A program made the translations under genes and the position numbers. Positions 46,714-55,498 of a stretch of DNA of 64,000 bases are shown here, one piece after another; position 1 is the first letter of the stretch; the number at the start of each line of letters is the position of its first letter. Location of the stretch: the NCBI RefSeq assembly GCF_003583365.1, contig NZ_QXED01000001.1, forward strand, positions 992,001 to 1,056,000, given 5' to 3'. The stretch is from Fibrisoma montanum. GTDB taxonomy: Bacteria; Bacteroidota; Bacteroidia; Cytophagales; Spirosomataceae. The notes under the pieces are model-generated. The model did no database searches. It was not told where the DNA came from and was given only the letters and a program-made list of their open reading frames with translations.

Positions 46714-47502
46714 ATGAAAACTGCTTTTCTGATTATTGACACCCAGTTTGACTTTTGCCATCCCGATGGCGCGCTGTTTGTACCGGGAGCCGAGCAGGAC
46801 GTAGAGCGAATGGCGCAACTTATTCGCCAACACGCCAATCGGATTGATCACATTGTCGTAACGCTGGACACGCATCATCTGCTCGATATTGCCCACCCCT
46901 TGTTCTGGCAGGACGCCAATGGGCAACACCCTGCGCCATTCACCCGTATTACTGCCCACGAAGTTGATACGAATCGCTGGATCCCCCGGTTTGCGGCCGA
47001 AAGAGCCCGTCAGTACGTACGCGACCTGGAAAACGACGGGCAGTTTGAGCATTTTATCTGGCCTGAACACTGCCTGATCGGTTCACGGGGCGCGGCTCTG
47101 CACGACACCCTGCTCGACGCCCTGAAGGACTGGTCAAGACAACGTGAACTGGATTATACCGCCGTTCCGAAAGGCCTGCACCCCCTGTCGGAACATTTTG
47201 GCATCTTTCGGGCGCAGGTTCCTGATCCGGCGGTACCCGAAACCCAGCTAAATACGTCCCTGATTGCTGACCTGGATCGCTTTGATGCGGTATATTTGAT
47301 GGGCGAAGCCAAATCCCACTGCGTGGCCAACAGCCTGAAGCAAATCCTGGATTTTGCGCCAGCGCTGGTTTCCAGGATTACACTGGTCAGCGACTGCACA
47401 TCGGACGTAACGGGGCTGGGTCATCTGGCCGATCCCATCTACGCTGAAGCGGAGGCCCGGGGCGTTCGTTTTACTACCGCTCAGGAGGTGTTTGTTGACT
47501 GA
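46714..47502 (+). CDS. Nicotinamidase/isochorismatase-like cysteine hydrolase
   Basis: 262 residues. Catalytic triad: Asp in LIIDTQFDF, Lys in YTAVPKGLHP and Cys in GEAKSHCVANS. Metal-site residues resembling nicotinamidase are present in TLDTHHLLDIAHP, plus WPEHCLIGSRGA. The protein is longer than PncA (about 210), with extra helical segments, so the substrate may differ. It is 58 bases behind the kinase gene and may belong to the same transcript. Confidence 0.9.
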   Translation: MKTAFLIIDTQFDFCHPDGALFVPGAEQDVERMAQLIRQHANRIDHIVVTLDTHHLLDIAHPLFWQDANGQHPAPFTRITAHEVDTNRWIPRFAAERARQYVRDLENDGQFEHFIWPEHCLIGSRGAALHDTLLDALKDWSRQRELDYTAVPKGLHPLSEHFGIFRAQVPDPAVPETQLNTSLIADLDRFDAVYLMGEAKSHCVANSLKQILDFAPALVSRITLVSDCTSDVTGLGHLADPIYAEAEARGVRFTTAQEVFVD

Positions 47503-47523
47503 AAACTCGTACTTTTCGACCCT

Positions 47524-48153
47524 ATGGAGAAGACGTTACCCTTATTTCCACTCAACCTCATTGTGTATCCGGGTGAAGACCTGAACCTGCACATTTTTGA
47601 GCCTCGTTACCGCCAGCTTGTCAACGAGTGCATCGAAGAAGAAAAAACTTTTGGCATTCCGGCGTTTATCAACAACAAGCTCCCGGGCTACGGTACAGAG
47701 ATGCACGTGACTACGTTGCACAAGCGCTACGACGATGGCCGGATGGATATTAAAACGAAAGGACTGAGCGTATTTCGGCTGATCAATTTTGAAAACCCGG
47801 TTCCCGGCAAATTATACGCCGGCGGAGAAGTACAGCTGGTTGAACCCGGCGATACATACAGTTCGCACATCGACCTGCTGGTTGAGCGGCTGGAGCGGCT
47901 CTACGACCTGCTGCAGCTTGAGACTGATTACAATCCCGACGATGAGAACTTCTCGTACCGGGTTGCGCACAAAGTTGGTCTGCCGATTGAGCAGGAGTAT
48001 GAACTGCTGACGCTGGATACGGAATCCGAACGGCAGCAGTTCCTGATCAAGCACCTCAACAACGTCATTCCGGTGGTGTCGGATATAGAGCGTACAAAAC
48101 AGCGTATCCGTATGAATGGGCATTTCAAAAACCTGGATCCGCTGAATTTCTAG
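47524..48153 (+). CDS. LON substrate-binding domain protein
   Basis: 209 residues, a stand-alone Lon N-terminal domain: LPLFPLNLIVYPGEDLNLHIFEPRYRQLVNE is the family start. No ATPase or protease domain follows. It probably binds unfolded segments or another partner. It ends just before the convergent AI-2E permease gene, with no terminator between. Confidence 0.92.
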   Translation: MEKTLPLFPLNLIVYPGEDLNLHIFEPRYRQLVNECIEEEKTFGIPAFINNKLPGYGTEMHVTTLHKRYDDGRMDIKTKGLSVFRLINFENPVPGKLYAGGEVQLVEPGDTYSSHIDLLVERLERLYDLLQLETDYNPDDENFSYRVAHKVGLPIEQEYELLTLDTESERQQFLIKHLNNVIPVVSDIERTKQRIRMNGHFKNLDPLNF

Positions 48154-48154
48154 C

Positions 48155-49306
48155 TCATTCCTTTTCGTCAATGTCGCCAATCTTTTTGGCCCGCTTCGGC
48201 AATTGATTGGTGAGTTCATTCAGGTTTCGGATCGGTGGGCGGGGCTTTTCGGCTTCACCCAGCAGAAAACCATAGGGTTTGAGCGCATCGACGGCATCGA
48301 ACAGCACTTTGATAATAGCCGTCATCGGCAAGGCCAGAATCAGGCCGGGGAACCCCCAGATCTGCTCCCACAGGATGAGCACAACAATGGCCGCCAGCGG
48401 ATTGATGCTCACTTTCGACCCGACGATGTAAGGCGTGATGAAATTGCCCTCAATGGTCTGCACAAAAAGGAAAATACCGATCGCCCCCAGCGCTTTCAGT
48501 GGATTATCGTCCGTTACGAGCGTATAAGCCGCCGGCAGCAGCGACCCGAGCGAGATACCGAAGTACGGAATCAGCACCAGACAGGCCCCGAAGAAGCCAA
48601 AGAAAACGGCGTAATCTACGCCCAGAATCAGTAGGCCTACTGTCATCAACGTACCGATGATCAGAATAACCAGCACTAGCCCCGCCAGGTAATCTTTCAC
48701 GACGGCGTAGATGCGATACAGCACGGCATCGATCTTTGTACGCCCGACATCCTTGAAGACCTTGTAAAAAAAGGAGCGAAAAAAATCGCGGTATAGCAAA
48801 AAGAAGAAGATAAATAACAGCACCAGCACGATATCCGTGAGTGTACTGGTTGTTGCCAGCAGCGTAGTGGTCAGGATGGTTCCGGCCTCCGACAGCAGCT
48901 GATTCAGGTATTTAGTGGCCTCGGTAACCTGCCGCTGGCGGTTGATGTTCAGGTTTTCGTCGGCATAGGCCTGAAGACTTCGGATGTAGTTGCTCCCCCG
49001 TTCTATTAATTGCGGTATGACTTCGGCAAAGTTGCTGATCTGTAGAGAGAAGGCATACAGAATGCCGACGATCGCAGCCAGCGTGATAATAAGGCACAGA
49101 ATAACAGCCAGCAGCCGGGGCACCCGCCAGTTTTCGAGCCGCTGAGCCAGCGGAAACAGCAATACCGAAAACAGAATGGCAAACACCAGTGGAATCAGCA
49201 GGTCGCGTAGCTCATACAAGCCGTATACGATAATGACGATTGAGATCAGAACGCAGGCAATTTTAGCGTACGATGGCAGTTGTATTTCAGGAGCTCGATT
49301 ATCCAT
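48155..49306 (-). CDS. AI-2E family permease-like membrane protein
   Basis: 383 residues with about eight membrane segments in the PerM/TqsA pattern (an N-terminal pair of helices, a periplasmic helical domain with NRQRQVTEATKYL, then TM helices with FGFFGACLVLIPYFGISLGSLLPA and VSINPLAAIVVLILWEQIWGFPGLILALPMTAIIKV). Family members export AI-2 or ions; this one cannot be assigned. Convergent with the LON gene. Confidence 0.92.
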   Translation of the reverse strand: MDNRAPEIQLPSYAKIACVLISIVIIVYGLYELRDLLIPLVFAILFSVLLFPLAQRLENWRVPRLLAVILCLIITLAAIVGILYAFSLQISNFAEVIPQLIERGSNYIRSLQAYADENLNINRQRQVTEATKYLNQLLSEAGTILTTTLLATTSTLTDIVLVLLFIFFFLLYRDFFRSFFYKVFKDVGRTKIDAVLYRIYAVVKDYLAGLVLVILIIGTLMTVGLLILGVDYAVFFGFFGACLVLIPYFGISLGSLLPAAYTLVTDDNPLKALGAIGIFLFVQTIEGNFITPYIVGSKVSINPLAAIVVLILWEQIWGFPGLILALPMTAIIKVLFDAVDALKPYGFLLGEAEKPRPPIRNLNELTNQLPKRAKKIGDIDEKE

Positions 49307-49328
49307 GACGAATTTTAAACGCTAAGCA

Positions 49329-50192
49329 ATGCTGCATTCGTTGATTGCCTTTCTATTTACTATCAAAACCGCGTTCTGCTCCTGCCGCTCCGACGTGCAA
49401 CGTAATGGGTTTCAACGGGCCCGCTCAGCGTACAAAGTTACACAGTTGGGACGTTTGCCAAAGGTAGTCAACGAAAGCTCAGGACTGACGTATCAGGTGG
49501 TCCGTGGCACCTTTCTGACCCATAACGACGGTGGAGGCCGACCGACACTGTATGAAATTGACCGACGGGGACGCTTGCTGGACTCGATTGTGGTAACTGG
49601 GGCAGCCAATGTCGACTGGGAGGATATGGCCCAGCAGGATTCAACGGTTCTGTTCGTGGGCGACTTTGGTAATAATCAGAACAACCGCCGGGATCTGTCC
49701 ATCTATCGGATCGACCTAAAGCCTACGGTACAGGTTATCCCCCTGCCTTTTCATTTCGCCGATCAGACCGCTTTTCCGCCCCCCCGCAGCCGGCGCAATT
49801 TCGACATGGAAGCGATGGTCTGGTACCGCGACAGTCTGCATCTGTTCTCTAAAAACAGATCGTTACGAAATCGCTTCGTGCGGCTCTATAAACTACCCAG
49901 CCGACCGGAACCGGCAGTAGCCGGTAAAAGCGCCCTGGAACCCCAGGACTCAATCTACAGCCGGGCGATGGTTACGGGAGCCGCAGTGAGCCCGGATTAC
50001 CGTACGCTGGCCTTGCTTACCTACGGCAAAATTCTGCTGTTCTCGATTCAGAGCAATCAATTGACTCTTCGGTATCCCAAACAGTGCATCCGGCTACCAA
50101 GGGGACAAACGGAGGCCGTTGCGTTTGTTTCCGAAACTGACATGGTTGTGACCAACGAACGGGGGAAACTGTACCTGATCACCAGAAAGTGA
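49329..50192 (+). CDS. Secreted protein of unknown function, possible beta-propeller
   Basis: 287 residues with an N-terminal hydrophobic segment that could be a signal peptide (LIAFLFTIKTAFCSC, perhaps a lipobox). The rest is rich in beta strands and short turns with repeated Asp/Gly-rich segments (LFVGDFGNNQNNRRDLSIYRIDL). I do not recognise a named domain. It is divergent from the AI-2E gene and followed by the two-component genes. Confidence 0.75.
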   Translation: MLHSLIAFLFTIKTAFCSCRSDVQRNGFQRARSAYKVTQLGRLPKVVNESSGLTYQVVRGTFLTHNDGGGRPTLYEIDRRGRLLDSIVVTGAANVDWEDMAQQDSTVLFVGDFGNNQNNRRDLSIYRIDLKPTVQVIPLPFHFADQTAFPPPRSRRNFDMEAMVWYRDSLHLFSKNRSLRNRFVRLYKLPSRPEPAVAGKSALEPQDSIYSRAMVTGAAVSPDYRTLALLTYGKILLFSIQSNQLTLRYPKQCIRLPRGQTEAVAFVSETDMVVTNERGKLYLITRK

Positions 50193-50308
50193 ATCGTTAT
50201 ACTGTTAAATTTTTGTTAAGTATATCCCACCACATCATAACATAGTGGCTAAGAAGTGTAATTTCGGGCGACCACCGTATTTTTGGTCACTCACCAATAC
50301 TGCTTCAC

Positions 50309-51016
50309 ATGAGTGCTGCTAAAGCTGCTCAACCTCTACACCGGGTTCTGGTAGTAGACGACGACCTTGACATCGTCGAGATGTTGGAATACAATCTTAC
50401 CAAAGAAGGTTACGAAGTCCGCACAGCCACCGACGGCCGTAAAGCCCTTGAAGTAGCCCGGACGTACTTGCCCGAACTTGTTTTGCTTGACATCATGATG
50501 CCTCAGATGGACGGCATCGAAACCGGTCGCCAGCTTCGCGATATTCCGGAGCTGCGTCAGACATACATTCTGTATCTGACGGCCCGATCGGAGGAGTACT
50601 CGGAAGTGGCCGCTTTTGAAGTGGGTGCCGACGATTACATCACCAAGCCCATCAAGCCGCGGGCGCTGATGAGCCGGATCAATGCCCTGTTCCGGCGGGA
50701 AGCCCAGAAAGCTGACCCCGGCGATCAGATCAACATCGGTACGTTGACCATCAACCGCAAAAACTATTCGGTTAATCAGGCCGATAAGACGGTTATTCTT
50801 CCAAAAAAGGAATTTGAACTGCTGTTCTTTCTCGCTCAGCACCCCAACAAGGTATTCAGCCGGGAAGAACTATTGCAAAAAATCTGGGGGGCCGATATCT
50901 ACGTCCTGGAACGTACCGTAGACGTACACATCCGTAAGCTTCGGGAGAAAATCGGCGACACACACATCCGTACGTTGAAGGGCGTCGGATACATGTTTAC
51001 TGACCAGCCAGAATAA
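50309..51016 (+). CDS. PhoB/OmpR-type response regulator
   Basis: 235 residues. Receiver domain with the acidic pocket VVDDDL, phosphoacceptor Asp61 in LVLLDIMMP, conserved Thr/Ser and Lys (YITKPI), then a winged-helix DNA-binding domain (LLFFLAQHPNKVFSREELLQKIWG). It pairs with the histidine kinase 86 bases downstream. Target genes are not visible. Confidence 0.96.
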   Translation: MSAAKAAQPLHRVLVVDDDLDIVEMLEYNLTKEGYEVRTATDGRKALEVARTYLPELVLLDIMMPQMDGIETGRQLRDIPELRQTYILYLTARSEEYSEVAAFEVGADDYITKPIKPRALMSRINALFRREAQKADPGDQINIGTLTINRKNYSVNQADKTVILPKKEFELLFFLAQHPNKVFSREELLQKIWGADIYVLERTVDVHIRKLREKIGDTHIRTLKGVGYMFTDQPE

Positions 51017-51091
51017 AGAGTGAAAGGTCGAAAGAGTGAAAGCGCGGAATCAGCCGGTTCGCCTTTTCACTCTTTCGTTCTTTCACTCTTT
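51015..51091 (+). repeat. Intra-operon inverted repeat between response regulator and kinase genes
   Basis: Arms 51015-51041 and 51065-51091 are complementary at 25 of 27 positions. Each arm is itself a near-tandem of GAGTGAAA-like units (GTGAAAG, GTCGAAA, GAGTGAA when read in 7-base steps). The gap is 86 bases and the arm starts just before the regulator stop codon. Confidence 0.72.
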
Positions 51092-51102
51092 ATCTTTGTA
51101 TT

Positions 51103-52137
51103 ATGTCACTGAGTCCCCGCATTATCGCGTTGCTGCTGGCCTGCCTGATCTCGGCCCTGACCGTAGCGTTCCTTACGTTTGTCGAGGGCGTTACGCTCAA
51201 CATGATTTTTGTGGTGGCGGTTTCTTCGTTCGCCATTTCGTTCTTTCTGGTTTTGTATGCCATTGAACTGCTCGTTTACCGGGAGGTGAACAAAATGTAC
51301 AAAACCATTCACAAGCTGAAGATCCGCGACTTTGCCATATCCCGTAAGAGCATCATCAAAAACACGAATCCGTTTAAGAAACTGAACGACGAGATCTTCG
51401 TGTACGTAGCCCGGAAACAGAAAGAGATTGACGAGCTGAAGCGGCTGGAGCAGTTTCGGCGCGAGTTCCTGGCCGACGTCTCCCATGAGTTGAAAACGCC
51501 CATTTTTGCCGCCCAGGGGTTTATTCACACCCTGATCGATGGCGCCATCGACGACGATAAGGTTCGGGACAAATTTCTGAACAAAGCGGCTAAAAGTCTC
51601 GACGGGCTGGATGCGTTGGTAAAAGACCTCGTAGCGCTTTCGCAACTCGAAACAGGTGAGGTGAAGATGAACTTCGAGCGGGTCGATATCCGCGGCATTG
51701 CAGAAGACATTTTTGAGCAACTGGAGAAAATTGCTCACAGCAAACACGCAACGCTACGAATTAAAGCCGACCGGCCGGGTCCAATCTGGGTCAAAGCCGA
51801 TGCCCAGCGCATTGCCCAGGTGATGACCAACCTGATCGAGAACGCCATCAAATACGGCAATGAAAACGGCCGCGTTCTGGTTTCGTTTGAAGAAGATCGC
51901 AAACACTGGTCAATATCCGTACGTGACGACGGCCCCGGTATTCCGCCCGAGCACCTGAGCCGTATTTTCGAACGCTTTTACCGCGTCGAAAAAAGCCGCT
52001 CCAAAGACCGGGGCGGCACAGGACTCGGCTTAGCCATTGTGAAGCACATTCTGAACGCTCACAAATCAAAAGTGACGGTAATGAGTAAGCTTGAAAAAGG
52101 CACTACGTTCCGGTTCAGACTCGACCGGATGGATTAA
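51103..52137 (+). CDS. Sensor histidine kinase (PhoR-type)
   Basis: 344 residues. Two membrane segments (about 1-65) are followed by a HAMP-like/coiled linker, the H-box with His128 in FLADVSHELKTPIF, and an ATPase domain with N-box NLIENAIKYGN, G1 VRDDGPGIP, and G2 GGTGLGLAIVKH. It should phosphorylate the adjacent response regulator. No recognisable periplasmic sensor domain. Confidence 0.96.
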   Translation: MSLSPRIIALLLACLISALTVAFLTFVEGVTLNMIFVVAVSSFAISFFLVLYAIELLVYREVNKMYKTIHKLKIRDFAISRKSIIKNTNPFKKLNDEIFVYVARKQKEIDELKRLEQFRREFLADVSHELKTPIFAAQGFIHTLIDGAIDDDKVRDKFLNKAAKSLDGLDALVKDLVALSQLETGEVKMNFERVDIRGIAEDIFEQLEKIAHSKHATLRIKADRPGPIWVKADAQRIAQVMTNLIENAIKYGNENGRVLVSFEEDRKHWSISVRDDGPGIPPEHLSRIFERFYRVEKSRSKDRGGTGLGLAIVKHILNAHKSKVTVMSKLEKGTTFRFRLDRMD

Positions 52138-52160
52138 CCGAACGACGAAGTTTTTCTACG

Positions 52161-52934
52161 TCAGCCGTTCAGTTGCAGCATCGTAAACAGGTTGTAGAGC
52201 GATACCGTATCGTTGGCCCGGAGCTTTTGCAGGATCCGGCGCCGGTGCGTGTCAACGGTGTGTTTGCTTACAAAAACTTTCTCTCCAATCTCGGCGCTGT
52301 TAAACCCCTGCATGAGATACCTGACTATTTCTCGTTCCCGCTCCGACAAAGCCTGAAGTTTTGTAATCTGTTTTTGACTCGTATCAATCTGCGCCAGTTT
52401 TTCTTTTCCCTTTACACCATACGTACGGACATAGTGTGTGTGGACCGGGAGCTGGTCGGTGACATCAGTCAGTAGAATTAACTTTGCTGACAAGTTTCCG
52501 TCTACGTCAAATTCAATTGGCTGAAGCTGTTCCTTGTATAGCCTATAGTGACCCGCTTTATGCATAAAGCGGTACGTACAAAGACTCACCAAATTGAATT
52601 TATCCTTGAGGGCAACACAGTCCTTTAAGTAGGCATTTAATTCATCATTGGCATGGGTTAATACCAGTTGATCATCAGGATGAATTTTCTTGGTATACGA
52701 TTCGTAGCCTTCCTCAAAAAGTTCGTTTAACGTCCAGCCGCACCAGCTTACTGAATTGATACCAAGGTAGCGTATACGCTTAAACGGTATATCGACCAGG
52801 ATAGGTATCACATTTGCCGCTCGGTATACATGCTCCAGAAGGGGATTTGATTCAACGTGGGGTTCTAGATGCAGCCTGTTTATTGGTAATAGAAGGCCGG
52901 CTCTTTTGACAGAATCAACAGATACATTTTCCAT
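52161..52934 (-). CDS. LuxR/NarL-type transcriptional regulator with PAS-like domain
   Basis: 257 residues. The C-terminal helix-turn-helix is clear (LSEREREIVRYLMQGFNSAEIGEKVFVSKHTVDTHRRRILQKL). The N-terminal 150 residues resemble a PAS domain (LGINSVSWCGWTLNELFEEGYESYTKKIHPDDQ). No receiver domain. Such proteins respond to unknown intracellular signals. It lies alone, upstream of an AT-rich gap. Confidence 0.9.
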   Translation of the reverse strand: MENVSVDSVKRAGLLLPINRLHLEPHVESNPLLEHVYRAANVIPILVDIPFKRIRYLGINSVSWCGWTLNELFEEGYESYTKKIHPDDQLVLTHANDELNAYLKDCVALKDKFNLVSLCTYRFMHKAGHYRLYKEQLQPIEFDVDGNLSAKLILLTDVTDQLPVHTHYVRTYGVKGKEKLAQIDTSQKQITKLQALSEREREIVRYLMQGFNSAEIGEKVFVSKHTVDTHRRRILQKLRANDTVSLYNLFTMLQLNG

Positions 52935-53455
52935 TATAATTATTCTTGCTGGTGTGGATTGAATCTAACTTACGTAAAGATTCTGATTATATACTTTATA
53001 TAATAAAAATTTGTTTTGTTATGTAGTCTCAATTCATGCTTTTAGAACAAGTTGTTACTAAATATTTATTTATATAATACCATAAAACTCAGACAAAATC
53101 CAACACCTTTTAATAATTTACACATTAACTATGAACAATAAAACCATGTTCTATATAAATAAATCTTCTTATAAGATTGACTTCCAATAGATTAAAACGG
53201 AAGATAAATAAAATATTACGCATTAAAAACGGATTAAAAATACTATATAATCAGTATTTCAGAGGAGCACAAATCAGGATAGTTTTGTCATGGATTTGTC
53301 TAGACAAGCTACCCATGTCGAATACACCATTTTCTCATCAAACGGCCCTTTTCAAGAAGCAGACAGAAGCATGCTTGACGGCTGAAATCTTTCTTTCTGT
53401 TTGCAAATAGTCCCCAATCATAATTCTCAAACACACACATTTTACACCACAAACA
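52935..53455. other. 521-base AT-rich intergenic region
   Basis: No convincing gene. A 77-codon frame on the plus strand is rejected. The region is much richer in A/T than the rest of the window, with several small palindromes (TTGTCTAGACAA near 53299; a GAACA/TGTTC hairpin near 53130). It holds one promoter match for the downstream lipoprotein gene (53257-53287) and presumably the divergent promoter of the LuxR gene. Confidence 0.5.
53257..53287 (+). promoter_or_regulatory. Possible promoter of the repeat lipoprotein gene
   Basis: TTTC, a 19-base spacer and TAGTTTTG, close to the TTTG / TAnnTTTG consensus. It predicts a leader of about 160 bases. Confidence 0.4.
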
Positions 53456-54571
53456 ATGAAAACAAGTACACCACAATTCATGCTCGGTACGGGCCTGTCA
53501 CTGGCCTTACTGTTCGCAGTTAGCTGTAAAAACGAAATTCAGCCGGATGCCAGCTCAACCAATGCAGCCGCGCGAATAGGCGTGGCGTCAACGGCAAGCT
53601 GCGCTACTCCCACTTCGCAGCTTATTACATTACCAACAGGATTAAAAGATCAGGATTTCAACTTTGTAGATCAGGATGGTGTGGCCGCTGGAACGCAGAT
53701 TAACGCTGATGCATCGTTGATCAATAACGACAGGCAATTGCAGGTTACTTCAACAAACACCACCGGTGCTGTTGCAGACCTTGGTAAATTCTTGATAAAT
53801 GGACCGGATGGTTCATTCCTGAAGTTTAAGATTAAGAATACCATCAGCGTAGGATCGGGGGTACACGTTCTGTTGGAGGTAACATTCAACAGCCTGTCAA
53901 CATATACCGGCAACAACTCAGGCAAGAAAGCTTTCCGAGACGACCCTAATAATCAGGTTGGTAAGGCTTTTCTGGTAAGCTTAGAATTTTATGACGCATT
54001 GGGTAACCCGGGTGGTCCATATACTGGCACGAATAACCTGCCAAGCCTACGTGACATGTATAAGGTTGGCGATGCGTTCTCCAGTACTTCCTGGATCACC
54101 TTGCCAACAGGCCTGAGAGACCAAGACTACTCATTTGTAGACCAGTCGGCTTCTATTCCGGGCATGCAAATTGGTACCGAGGTTAATCTTTTGCCTGTAA
54201 GTAATATCGCGAATCGTGAATTGCAGGTTAGCGTTGCAGCCGGTTCCAAAAACGGTGGCGCAGCCAATGAACTTATTGGCTTCTATCGGAAAAACGGTCC
54301 CGATGGCTCTTACCTGACCTTCTCTATCAGTGAAGTCAGAAAAGTGGGTAGTGGAATTCAGGTTTTATTGAATGTAACGGGTAACTCTTTATCGACTTAT
54401 ACCGGTGATAACCTCAACAAGAAAGCGTTCAGGGACAATAATCCTGTAGGAATGAAGATTATCACCAGCCTGGAGTTTTACGACGCGGCCGGTAACCCGG
54501 GTGGACCATATACTGGCACTAACAACCTGCCTGGCTTAAGAGACATGTATGAAGTTGGTACGTGCCAGTAG
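53456..54571 (+). CDS. Lipoprotein with two tandem 150-residue repeats
   Basis: 371 residues with a lipobox AVSC (Cys24). Two homologous domains follow, at about 57-205 and 214-368. Each begins ITLPTGL(K/R)DQD, contains a NSLSTYTG segment and ends GNPGGPYTGTNNLP with LRDMY. The repeats differ at many positions, so the duplication is old. The fold appears to be an all-beta surface domain. I do not recognise it. Surface-attached or periplasmic, likely anchored to the outer membrane. Confidence 0.8.
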   Translation: MKTSTPQFMLGTGLSLALLFAVSCKNEIQPDASSTNAAARIGVASTASCATPTSQLITLPTGLKDQDFNFVDQDGVAAGTQINADASLINNDRQLQVTSTNTTGAVADLGKFLINGPDGSFLKFKIKNTISVGSGVHVLLEVTFNSLSTYTGNNSGKKAFRDDPNNQVGKAFLVSLEFYDALGNPGGPYTGTNNLPSLRDMYKVGDAFSSTSWITLPTGLRDQDYSFVDQSASIPGMQIGTEVNLLPVSNIANRELQVSVAAGSKNGGAANELIGFYRKNGPDGSYLTFSISEVRKVGSGIQVLLNVTGNSLSTYTGDNLNKKAFRDNNPVGMKIITSLEFYDAAGNPGGPYTGTNNLPGLRDMYEVGTCQ

Positions 54572-54584
54572 TCTTATTCTAATT

Positions 54585-54636
54585 AAAAGCGGTAGTGTAA
54601 TGACCACTTCGTAATAGTTATTACACTACCGCTTTT
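54585..54636 (+). terminator. Terminator after the repeat lipoprotein gene
   Basis: A 16-bp perfect stem (AAAAGCGGTAGTGTAA and complement) ending in TTTT. Confidence 0.85.
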
Positions 54637-54712
54637 CATAAGCACGTGTCGACAATTGAAAAATTGCTTTGCCTTTATTTCTAATTAGTTAATCTCAAAA
54701 ACAAAATTCCCC

Positions 54713-55435
54713 ATGAAAAAAAGTTTGACTTTGCTTTCGGCGGCTGCTGTGCTTGCCTTTGCCTCATCATGTAACAAAGAAGGAGCTGTTCAGCCCCAAC
54801 AAGAAGTATCTAATGATGCTGGTGCCAGAGTGGCTGCTGCTAACGAAACGGTAGTTGCTGAAAATTTACCCTTTTTGAACGAGTTTACTAACGCCAATGC
54901 CTTAGCAGATGTAGTACGTACTACAGATACTGGAAGACTGTATTTTTACCTGGCAAACACTACTGATAATATAGGCAGAACAAACGGGGCTGGTGATAAC
55001 CCATCTACTGTAACAGATGCTTTCTCTTACAAAGGCGTAGTCTATGCCTATGGAAAGCACTACAGCAAAGGAAATGTAGTGTACACGCCACGATTCAATG
55101 GTGGTTCTTTAAAGTTGGTAGACTTGTTCCAAACCCTATCTGGTGCTGAAGTAGTAAATGGTGCTGCCACCATCGGCGACTTAAGAGCCAGACAAGACGG
55201 AAACAGGGTTCGCATCGAACGTACGACTAACGGTGGGCAAACCTGGAACAATATTGGTAGAACCAATGGTAATACGGATGACGGTACGTTGAAAGAGTTT
55301 TTTGTGGTAAATGGTGTACCTTTTGCCGTAGTACAGCGCAGAGCAACACAGTTCATTGTTATTACTCCCAGAGGTGATACTGGTAGCGTGAAACTGGTTG
55401 ACATTGTAGATAATGATTTTGAAATCATTAACTAA
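54713..55435 (+). CDS. Lipoprotein with internal duplication
   Basis: 240 residues with lipobox ASSC (Cys20). Two related segments of about 50 residues, at 86-137 and 180-230, both begin NIGRTNG and end with SLKLVDLF or SVKLVDIV. Probably beta repeats of a small surface protein. It follows the other duplicated lipoprotein gene but is separated from it by a terminator and has no sequence similarity that I can see. Family unknown. Confidence 0.8.
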   Translation: MKKSLTLLSAAAVLAFASSCNKEGAVQPQQEVSNDAGARVAAANETVVAENLPFLNEFTNANALADVVRTTDTGRLYFYLANTTDNIGRTNGAGDNPSTVTDAFSYKGVVYAYGKHYSKGNVVYTPRFNGGSLKLVDLFQTLSGAEVVNGAATIGDLRARQDGNRVRIERTTNGGQTWNNIGRTNGNTDDGTLKEFFVVNGVPFAVVQRRATQFIVITPRGDTGSVKLVDIVDNDFEIIN

Positions 55436-55449
55436 TCTACAATACATAA

Positions 55450-55485
55450 CCAAAAAAGGGCACTTGCAAATGTGCCCTTTTTTGG
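55450..55485. terminator. Bidirectional terminator
   Basis: A 14-bp perfect stem (CCAAAAAAGGGCAC and complement) with A-run and T-run as part of the stem. Lies between the lipoprotein gene (+) and aspartyl protease gene (-). Confidence 0.9.
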
Positions 55486-55498
55486 TTTGTAGCGATGC

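Noticed and set aside
53177-53410. 77-codon frame in the AT-rich gap
   Set aside because: No motif, composition like the intergenic sequence around it, and it overlaps a promoter match; probably not a gene.
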